DNA from: Alteromonadaceae bacterium
GTDB taxonomy: Bacteria; Pseudomonadota; Gammaproteobacteria; Pseudomonadales; Oleiphilaceae
DNA length: 10,202 nt
Assembly: GCA_013393545.1 (NCBI GenBank)
Contig: JABXHG010000599.1
Location: forward strand, 1 to 10,202
Direction of reading: 5' to 3'
The translations under genes and the position numbers were made by a program. Shown piece after piece: positions 1 to 5,149 of the stretch (the stretch's first letter is position 1; each line of letters begins with the position of its first letter). The notes beneath the pieces were generated by a model, which saw only the letters and a list, made by a program, of their open reading frames with translations, did not search any database and was not told where the DNA came from.

Positions 1-990
1 GGAGAGGTGGGTAGCGGCCTCGTAGTGAGCAAGGGGCACAGGGTGGAACAGCTGGGGGTCGCCGAGGAGGAAGTCACGCGCTAGGTGAAGGCACAGGCCG
101 GAAGGCGCGTAACGCTGGTAGAGGTCAGCCGGCGCGCGCTTGGGGATGTACTGGTGGATGGTGTAGTCCAGCTTGCCCTCGACCTTGTTGTGGGACCAGG
201 TCAGCGGGTCTTCAAAGTCGTGGGCGATGTGCTTGTAGAATTCCTTGTACTCTTCGTCCTTGATCTCGGTGCGCGGCAGGGTCCACAGAGCGGTAGCATC
301 GTTGACGGTTTCGTCTTCGCCCTTCTTGTCCTCTTCCTCGGATTCGGACTTCATGATCACCGGGAAAGAGATGTGGTCGGAGTACTTTTTCACCAGGTTG
401 CGCAGGCGGAAGCCGTCGGCAAACTCGGTGGCGTCTGATTTCAGATGCAGGGTGATTTCAGTACCGCGCTGCTCGCGCTCGGTCTGCTCGATGGTGAATT
501 CACCGTCACCCTTCGATTCCCAATGCACCCCTTCGCTGGCCGGTGCGCCGGCACGGCGGGTTTTTACGGTGACTTTGTCCGCCACGATAAAGGAAGAATA
601 GAAACCCACACCGAACTGGCCGATCAGCTTGCTATCTTTCTTTTCGTCGCCGGACAGCTGCTTGAGGAATTCGGCGGTGCCGGATTTGGCAATGGTGCCG
701 AGGTTGGCGATCACGTCATCACGGGTCATGCCGATGCCGTTATCGCTCAGGGTGACGGTGCCGGCGTCTTTGTCGTAGTCCAGGCGGATGTTGAGTTCCT
801 GATCACCTTCGTATAGAGCCTCGTCTTTCAGGGCGGCGAAGCGCAGTTTGTCTTCGGCGTCCGAGGCGTTGGAGATAAGCTCGCGCAGGAAGATTTCCTT
901 GTTGGAGTACAGGGAGTGGATCATCAACTGCAGCAGCTGTTTGACTTCCGTCTGGAATCCTAGCGTTTCTTTGTTGGTTTCTACCGTCAT
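1..990 (-). CDS. htpG: Molecular chaperone HtpG (bacterial Hsp90), N-terminal part, cut by the window edge
   Basis: ATP-dependent cytosolic chaperone of the Hsp90 family that helps stressed proteins refold, often with DnaK. The start is ATG at 988-990, preceded by an AAAAGGAG site. Only 330 residues of a usual ~630 are present; the middle/C-terminal domains lie beyond the left edge. The GHKL ATPase domain is intact: helix with E37 and N41 ([12 protein letters not shown]), DNGIGM at 83-88, GTIAKSGT at 98-105 and the lid/glycine motif GQFGVGFYS at 124-132. The middle domain begins normally ([15 protein letters not shown]..., [13 protein letters not shown] to residue 293). From residue 294 on (bases 1-111) the frame stays open, but the expected GLKLYVQRVFIMDDAEQF-type sequence survives only as scattered matches (GLxL, R, F, D, F, P). 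I infer poor sequence at the contig end rather than a real variant. Transcription is probably from the sigma-32 promoter near 1250-1278. Confidence 0.95.
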   Translation of the reverse strand, partial: MTVETNKETLGFQTEVKQLLQLMIHSLYSNKEIFLRELISNASDAEDKLRFAALKDEALYEGDQELNIRLDYDKDAGTVTLSDNGIGMTRDDVIANLGTIAKSGTAEFLKQLSGDEKKDSKLIGQFGVGFYSSFIVADKVTVKTRRAGAPASEGVHWESKGDGEFTIEQTEREQRGTEITLHLKSDATEFADGFRLRNLVKKYSDHISFPVIMKSESEEEDKKGEDETVNDATALWTLPRTEIKDEEYKEFYKHIAHDFEDPLTWSHNKVEGKLDYTIHQYIPKRAPADLYQRYAPSGLCLHLARDFLLGDPQLFHPVPLAHYEAATHLS

Positions 991-1000
991 GGGGTTTGGT

Positions 1001-1008
1001 CTCCTTTT
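1001..1008 (-). promoter_or_regulatory. Ribosome binding site of htpG
   Basis: On the minus strand AAAAGGAG stands 10 bases before the ATG at 990. It is a strong Shine-Dalgarno match with slightly long spacing and supports this start. It lies just outside the left arm of the fold-back element, so it is not itself buried in the 29-bp stem. Confidence 0.7.
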
Positions 1009-1024
1009 CTCGGATTTGGTGCAA

Positions 1025-1222
1025 GACGTGGGTGGGGTGCGTCTTTCCAAAAAGCGCTCCTTCGGCACATCCATGTGGCGCTTATGCTCCGCCCCGCAAC
1101 GCTAATTGCTCCTGCGTCGCGTGGCGGGTCCGGGGCAGGCCATCCGTGGCCAGCCCGTGAAGGGCTATCGCCCTTCACCCCTGGCTCCGCAAATTTTTGG
1201 AAAGACGCACCCCACCCACGTC
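1025..1222. repeat. ~200-bp fold-back (MITE-like) element with perfect 29-bp terminal inverted repeats
   Basis: Bases 1025-1053 (GACGTGGGTGGGG...CCAAAAA) are the exact reverse complement of 1194-1222; one further outer pair (1024/1223) also matches. The interior is packed with smaller hairpins: AGCGC/GCGCT (1053-1057 with 1078-1082) enclosing CACAT-CC-ATGTG (1066-1077); GCCCCG/CGGGGC (1091-1096 with 1131-1136); GGCCA-TCCG-TGGCC (1138-1151); and GTGAAGGGC-TATC-GCCCTTCAC (1157-1178). No ORF in it resembles a transposase or any protein family. I see no clear target-site duplication: the flanks share only GCAA-like bases. It could be a non-autonomous mobile element, a dispersed structured repeat (REP/BIME-like) or an RNA element. 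The inverted arms are certain; the name of the class is inference. Confidence 0.85.
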
Positions 1223-1249
1223 TACAGGCAATGGAGTTCGCGTCACCAA

Positions 1250-1278
1250 AAAATGGGGGCAAGCCAAACCTTTTCAAG
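1250..1278 (-). promoter_or_regulatory. Sigma-32 (RpoH) heat-shock promoter for htpG
   Basis: Read on the minus strand, CTTGAAA (1278 to 1272) is followed after 13 bases by CCCCATTTT (1258 to 1250). This matches the known RpoH pattern CTTGAAA - 11 to 16 bases - CCCCATnT very closely, and htpG is a classic RpoH gene. Transcription would start around 1240-1245, so the whole fold-back element would be carried in a leader of about 250 bases. The promoter lies within 50 bases downstream of the thioesterase operon stop (1296). I see no clear intrinsic terminator between them, so read-through into htpG is possible. Confidence 0.85.
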
Positions 1279-1295
1279 CCCTGTAGAAAACCGTT

Positions 1296-1730
1296 TTAAC
1301 CTTCCAGCAAAAAATGCGCTCGCGCCGTCGCAATCGGCTTGGAGCGGGATTTCTGCCAGGCCACCACGCCCACGTTGGCTACGCGGTTGCCCTGGCGGGT
1401 CAGGTGGCATTCGGCGTAGGTTTCGCGGTTCAGGCCCGCGCGCAGGTAGTCGAGGGAGAAGTCGACGATTTTGGGCATGCGCAGGGTTTCCTGGCCGAGG
1501 ATCAGGTAGATTTCGGCGGCCAGTTCCATAAAGCCGCCTATCACGCCACCGTGGATGGCGGGCAGTATCGGGTTGCCCAGGTTTTCGTCTTTGGCCGGCA
1601 GGCGGAAGATCAGGTCGTCTCCGAAGCGGTCGCAACGCAGGCCAATCCAGCGTGCGTAGGGAATATCTTCCAGCAGGCGGGTAAAGTCACCGGTTTTCTG
1701 GGTATGCTCGAGTACGGCCGGGTCGATCAT
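1296..1730 (-). CDS. PaaI-family hotdog thioesterase, second of a tandem pair
   Basis: Predicted cytosolic acyl-CoA thioesterase of 144 residues, the usual length for a single hotdog (4HBT/PaaI) domain. The family signature is IHGGVIGGFMELAAE, with H60-G61-G62 and an acidic residue nine positions after the His. Here that acid is Glu69, whereas the upstream paralogue has Asp. The start ATG (1728-1730) overlaps the TGA of the upstream gene as ATGA, and GGAGGG sits 5 bases before it, so the start is well supported. It is the last gene of the DUF599-thioesterase-thioesterase chain. The substrate cannot be read from sequence; medium or aromatic acyl-CoA hydrolysis is typical of the family. Confidence 0.9.
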   Translation of the reverse strand: MIDPAVLEHTQKTGDFTRLLEDIPYARWIGLRCDRFGDDLIFRLPAKDENLGNPILPAIHGGVIGGFMELAAEIYLILGQETLRMPKIVDFSLDYLRAGLNRETYAECHLTRQGNRVANVGVVAWQKSRSKPIATARAHFLLEG

Positions 1731-2197
1731 TGGTTCCCTCCGGTGATCAGGTCGCGGTAGGACTTGGGGGATGCTTCCTTGCCGATGCGCATGAAGGTGC
1801 CCACGCAGTTGGCGATGGTGTTGCCTTCCTCCTGGTAAGCCTCACAGCGGGTGAAGATGATGTTGGAGGTGATTTTGTAGGTCTCGGCCCGGGCATACAC
1901 CGGCTTGCCGGGTTCCGCGGGGTGCATGTAATCCACCCGCAGATCCAGGGTCGGGCAAAGTTCGAATTCATCCAGGGCGCAGATGATGACCGAGCCCGAG
2001 GTAGTGTCCATCAGCGTGGTGATGGCACCACCGTGGATGGCGCCGGTGTCCGGGTTACCGATGATTTTTTCGCTGTAGGGCAACCTGACCAGCAAACTGC
2101 CCTCCCCGGCCTCAATGGCGGTCAGGCCGAGTTCTCTGGCCTGGGTCAGGGTTTCGATAAAACGATTAGCCTGTGCAAGGCGCGTCTGGTTGTTCAT
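1727..2197 (-). CDS. PaaI-family hotdog thioesterase, first of a tandem pair
   Basis: Predicted cytosolic acyl-CoA thioesterase, 156 residues, one hotdog domain. The core motif is AIHGGAITTLMDTTSG, with H55-G56-G57 and the catalytic-type Asp64. The preceding GNPDTG stretch and the later DLRVDYMHPAEPG stretch are typical of PaaI-like proteins. The start ATG (2195-2197) overlaps the DUF599 stop as ATGA, and its own stop overlaps the next start the same way. It is thus the middle gene of a translationally coupled chain. GAAGG abuts the start and AAAGGA lies about a dozen bases upstream, so it probably depends on coupling. It is only distantly similar to its neighbour, so this is an old duplication or two independent recruits, not a recent copy. 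Confidence 0.9.
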   Translation of the reverse strand: MNNQTRLAQANRFIETLTQARELGLTAIEAGEGSLLVRLPYSEKIIGNPDTGAIHGGAITTLMDTTSGSVIICALDEFELCPTLDLRVDYMHPAEPGKPVYARAETYKITSNIIFTRCEAYQEEGNTIANCVGTFMRIGKEASPKSYRDLITGGNQ

Positions 2198-2931
2198 CCT
2201 TCTTTTTTGTCCTTTGTCTTGCCTGCCACTTCCGGCTGTTCAAAGATTTTACCGGAGCGCAAATGATTCAAAGCGTCTGAATGAAATTCGCGGCGATACA
2301 ATACATAGACGATCAGGGTGGAAGCAACCATGAAGGCAATGGGATGGAAGAACCAGGCCACAACGGACAACGCATAGTAATAGGAGCGAAGGCCAAGGTT
2401 AAAGGCATCGCCCGCCAGGTCACAGATCTTGCCTGCGCTTTTCGCGAAGGCTTCCCGGCCAGCCGGGGTGGTTTTGGTGTCTTCCGCCAGTGGTGCACTC
2501 CCGATCATCACCGCCAGGAAGTTGTACATGCGCATTGACCAGGTGAATTTGAAGAAGGCGTAGATAAACACCACCATCAGCACCAACAGTCTCAGCTCCC
2601 ATATTTCCCGGGTAGGCACCGGGCTCAGGGGCATGCTGGCGAAGATTTCCATGGCTTCACTGGTGTAGCCAAGTGCGGTGATGATACCAGCCAGGATCAA
2701 CAGGCAGCTGGAGGCAAAAAAGGCACCGTTGCGCTCAAGGTTGCCCACCACCGAGGTATCCGACATTCGGTTACCGCGTTGCAACATGACCCGCATCCAG
2801 TCTTCGCGGTACAGGTTCAGGGTGTTGGAGAGGCAGGCACGCTTGTGGGCGTGGTATTTCGAGTACCAGGTGTAGCCGGCGCTGCAGGCGATAAACCAGG
2901 CCAGCGCTGTATATTCCAGGTAGTTTTCCAT
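2194..2931 (-). CDS. DUF599 family membrane protein
   Basis: Inner-membrane protein of unknown function, about 245 residues, resembling the DUF599 family. Four hydrophobic stretches are visible: TALAWFIACSAGYTW near the N-terminus, AFFASSCLLILAGIITALGY, LRLLVLMVVFIYAFFKFTWS, and a C-terminal pair of runs around VVAWFFHPIAFMVASTLIVYVL. The tail is charged and lysine-rich (KTKDKKEG). The frame is open to a TTG at 2973, but that is unlikely as a start because it lies only a few bases from the AT-rich promoter-like patch at 2978-2985. ATG at 2940 or 2931 is more natural; I chose 2931 (MENYLEY...). Neither has a good ribosome site. It heads the chain with two thioesterases (ATGA overlap at 2194-2197), which hints at lipid or acyl-CoA related work, but this is only context. 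Confidence 0.8.
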   Translation of the reverse strand: MENYLEYTALAWFIACSAGYTWYSKYHAHKRACLSNTLNLYREDWMRVMLQRGNRMSDTSVVGNLERNGAFFASSCLLILAGIITALGYTSEAMEIFASMPLSPVPTREIWELRLLVLMVVFIYAFFKFTWSMRMYNFLAVMIGSAPLAEDTKTTPAGREAFAKSAGKICDLAGDAFNLGLRSYYYALSVVAWFFHPIAFMVASTLIVYVLYRREFHSDALNHLRSGKIFEQPEVAGKTKDKKEG

Positions 2932-2977
2932 GGGCGCCATTTTTGGAAGGTGGCAGACGTTGAGTAAAATCAAACGT

Positions 2978-2983
2978 TATAAT
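2978..2983 (+). promoter_or_regulatory. Candidate -10 box for the M48 protease operon
   Basis: TATAAT occurs as a perfect -10 hexamer about 95 bases before the M48 start. No good -35 stands 17 bases upstream (AGACGT at 2955-2960), so the assignment is weak. On the other strand the same patch reads TATTAT/TATAAC and could serve the DUF599 operon, as expected for a shared divergent region. The leader after it contains an imperfect stem, CCGGCCACC (3001-3009) with GGTGCCCGG (3018-3026), of no known role. Confidence 0.4.
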
Positions 2984-3060
2984 ACGCCAAGAGTCCTTCA
3001 CCGGCCACCAACGCAAAGGTGCCCGGCTGTCACCGGCAACGAAGGATACGCTGAATAGCA

Positions 3061-3066
3061 AAGGAG
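3061..3066 (+). promoter_or_regulatory. Ribosome binding site of the M48 protease gene
   Basis: AAGGAG lies 7 bases before GTG 3074 and 10 bases before ATG 3077; these two adjacent codons are in the same frame. The site proves initiation here but does not choose between the two starts. An out-of-frame ATG at 3072 is followed at once by TGA. Confidence 0.75.
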
Positions 3067-3076
3067 TTTTGATGTG

Positions 3077-4348
3077 ATGCGCACTATTTTCCCGAAAGTC
3101 GTCGCCTTGTTGGTGACGGTCATGGCCCTGGCCGGCTGTTCGGTGAATCCAGTCACTGGCGAAAGGGAGCTCTCGCTGGTGTCGGAAAACCAGGAGCGGT
3201 CTATCGGCGCGGAACAGTACGTTCCAACCCAGCAAACCCAGGGGGGCCAGTTCTATATTGATCCGGAACTGACCGTCTATGTCCGGGAGGTAGGTCAGAA
3301 ACTGGCACGAGTCAGCGACCGCCCGGACCTGCCCTACGAATTCGTGGTACTGAACAACAGCACCCCTAACGCCTGGGCCCTGCCCGGTGGCAAGATCGCC
3401 ATAAATCGCGGCCTGCTGGTAAAACTGGAAGACGAAGCCCAGCTTGCTTCGGTGCTGGCCCACGAGATTGTGCACGCGGCGGCTCGCCACGGCGCCCAGC
3501 GTATGCAACAGGGAATGATTATTTCCGCCGGCATGGCCGGCCTGGGCCTGGCGTTGTCCGACAACGAGTGGGCCGGGCTAGTCATGGGCGGTGCAGCCGT
3601 CGGTGCCCAGGTCGCTCTTGCACAGTACAGCCAGGGTGATGAGCTGGAATCCGACGCCTACGGCATTCGCTACATGCACGAGGCCGGCTATGACCCGCAA
3701 GCCGCCGTGGAACTTCAGGAGCTTTTTCTGGCGTTATCGAAAGGCCAGGAGAGCAGTTGGCTGGAAGGGCTTTTCGCCACTCACCCGCCTTCGGCCAAAC
3801 GAGTCGAGGAGAATCGCAAGCTGGCTCGTGAACTCGGTGCCAACGGCTTTCGTGGTGAGGACATCTATCAACGCCGAACCGCCAAACTGCGTAGCCTGCA
3901 ACCGGCCTACGATGCCCATCAAAAAGCGGTGAATCTGGCTTCGGAAAAACAGTTCGACGAAGCCCTTGCGGCCATTAACACAGCCATCGAAAAAGAGCCG
4001 CGCGAAGCCATGTTTTACGCACTTCGGGGGCGGATTCACCAGAATAGCGGCAACCGGGCGCAAGCTGAAAAGGATTTCGACAAAGCGGTTTCTCTGTACC
4101 CGGAAATGTTTGAATATCAGCTGTACAACGGCTTGAATGCTCTGGCCATGAACAACGTCTCTAAAGCCCGCGAACACTTGGAAAAAGCCAACGAGGTGGT
4201 CCCGACCGCCATTGGCTATCTGCGCCTGGGCGACGTCGCGGTACAGCAGAGTCAGCGTCAGCAGGCCATTCAATATTATTCGGCCGCAGCCCAGGCCGGC
4301 GGCGATGTCGGCACCGAAGCCAAACAGAAACTGGCCGCGCTTCAATGA
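3077..4348 (+). CDS. M48 family zinc metalloprotease, outer-membrane-type lipoprotein with C-terminal TPR repeats
   Basis: Predicted envelope protease of 423 residues. The N-terminus is a lipoprotein signal ending in the lipobox ALAG-C21. Residue +2 is Ser, which by the Lol rule favours the outer membrane. The M48 catalytic core is complete: HEIVH at 129-133 gives two zinc His ligands and the catalytic Glu130, and E189-L-E-S-D193 gives the third ligand motif. From about residue 285 to 420 the sequence is helical and TPR-like (FDEALAAINTAIEKEP, AQAEKDFDKAVSLYP, KAREHLEKANEVVP), probably for partner binding. The protease-plus-TPR order recalls BepA (YfgC), which handles outer-membrane protein assembly, but BepA of E. 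coli is not a lipoprotein, so I give no symbol. GTG 3074 is an equally possible start. The stop overlaps the next start as ATGA. Confidence 0.92.
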   Translation: MRTIFPKVVALLVTVMALAGCSVNPVTGERELSLVSENQERSIGAEQYVPTQQTQGGQFYIDPELTVYVREVGQKLARVSDRPDLPYEFVVLNNSTPNAWALPGGKIAINRGLLVKLEDEAQLASVLAHEIVHAAARHGAQRMQQGMIISAGMAGLGLALSDNEWAGLVMGGAAVGAQVALAQYSQGDELESDAYGIRYMHEAGYDPQAAVELQELFLALSKGQESSWLEGLFATHPPSAKRVEENRKLARELGANGFRGEDIYQRRTAKLRSLQPAYDAHQKAVNLASEKQFDEALAAINTAIEKEPREAMFYALRGRIHQNSGNRAQAEKDFDKAVSLYPEMFEYQLYNGLNALAMNNVSKAREHLEKANEVVPTAIGYLRLGDVAVQQSQRQQAIQYYSAAAQAGGDVGTEAKQKLAALQ

Positions 4349-5127
4349 CCCCGGTATTGGCAGGCCGCCTACCTCCACGATTCTGGCACACCGCACTGGC
4401 GCTGCTGCTGACGCTTGGCGCGGCCCTGCCGGCTCAGGCCACGCACAAAGACGAGGGCGTATTCCATTTCAATATCTCTCCCAACGGCTATCCGCCCTAC
4501 CTGATTGTCGATGGCGAAACGCCCTCCGGCATCATGTGGGATGTGGTCAACCTGGTTCTGCCGCGCATGGGATACCAGGTAGAGCCCAAACGCATCCCCC
4601 GCAAGCGGGTCGACAACATGCTTGCCGATGGTTACATAGACGCCACTCCCCGGGCCATTGAATGGACCCGCTCGCCGGACGATTTCAGTTTCACCGATGC
4701 CATTGTTCAGGTCGAAGAAGTGTTTTTCTTCCCCGAGAATTCGGACCTCGAATTCAACAGCCTCGATGACCTGGTCGGCACCACCATCGTGACACCGCTG
4801 GGCTATGTGTATCCGGCTCTGGAGCCGTTTTTTGCCGACGGCCGCATTCAGCGCTTCGAAGTGGCCCACGAGCGCAACATGTTTCGCTACCTGCTCCACA
4901 GCGACCGGTTTGATGCAGCACTGGCGGATCGACTGGTCGGTCGCTGGCTACTGCGCCACGAGGGTATGACCGACCAGTTTCGCAGCTCACAGAAATCCAT
5001 CAGCCGCCTGGGCTTCCGTTTGATGGTGCGCAAGGACTGGACAGACTTCACTCGCCGCTTCAACCGCCAACTCGCCACTATCCGAAACAATGGCGAACTG
5101 GAGGACATTCTCGCCAAATACCGTTAA
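4345..5127 (+). CDS. Periplasmic solute-binding protein (SBP family 3-like), orphan
   Basis: Secreted protein of 260 residues. A Sec signal peptide (hydrophobic run ALALLLTLGAALPAQA) is probably cut after Ala32. The mature part has the fold pattern of family 3 amino-acid-type binding proteins: an opening strand with YPPYLIVDGETPSGIMWDVVN, then RKRVDNMLADGYIDATPRAIEWTRSPDDFSFTD, a hinge-like LDDLVGTTIVTPLGYVYP and a C-terminal NGELEDILAKYR helix. No permease or ATPase for uptake is adjacent, so it may be a sensor or an orphan partner of a distant transporter. The ligand is unknown. The start overlaps the M48 stop (ATGA at 4345-4348) and lacks a ribosome site of its own, so it should be made by translational coupling with the protease. 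Confidence 0.85.
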   Translation: MTPVLAGRLPPRFWHTALALLLTLGAALPAQATHKDEGVFHFNISPNGYPPYLIVDGETPSGIMWDVVNLVLPRMGYQVEPKRIPRKRVDNMLADGYIDATPRAIEWTRSPDDFSFTDAIVQVEEVFFFPENSDLEFNSLDDLVGTTIVTPLGYVYPALEPFFADGRIQRFEVAHERNMFRYLLHSDRFDAALADRLVGRWLLRHEGMTDQFRSSQKSISRLGFRLMVRKDWTDFTRRFNRQLATIRNNGELEDILAKYR

Positions 5128-5149
5128 CGCCGTTCACTCCAAACGGCGT
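5127..5149. terminator. Terminator-like hairpin between convergent genes
   Basis: ACGCCGTT (5127-5134) pairs perfectly with AACGGCGT (5142-5149) around a 7-base loop. It sits exactly where the solute-binding gene and ybbP end tail to tail, only 6 bases apart, and its arms include the last bases of both genes. There is no clear T-run on either side, so it may be a weak bidirectional terminator or a 3'-end protecting stem. Confidence 0.45.

Noticed and set aside
1..120. Frameshift in htpG near residue 294
   Set aside because: Consensus residues (GLxL, R, F, D, F, P) remain in register in the same frame, so substitutions fit better than an indel.
1015..1235. Target-site duplication around the fold-back element
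   Set aside because: Only short GCAA-like matches at unequal distances from the arms; not convincing.
987..1299. Open frames inside the fold-back element, both containing KDAPHPRL
   Set aside because: The same peptide on both strands simply reflects the inverted arms; there is no ribosome site and no protein family.
1730..2266. Plus-strand 178-codon frame antisense to the thioesterase genes
   Set aside because: Shadow of the real minus-strand coding frame.
2932..2973. N-terminal extension of DUF599 to TTG 2973
   Set aside because: It would start within a few bases of the TATAAT/TATTAT patch and has no ribosome site; the added residues look non-membrane and unconserved.
2771..3508. Minus-strand open frame of 245 codons across the DUF599/M48 junction
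   Set aside because: It lies antisense to the M48 catalytic core and overlaps DUF599 in another frame; the translation has no family features. It is a high-GC shadow.
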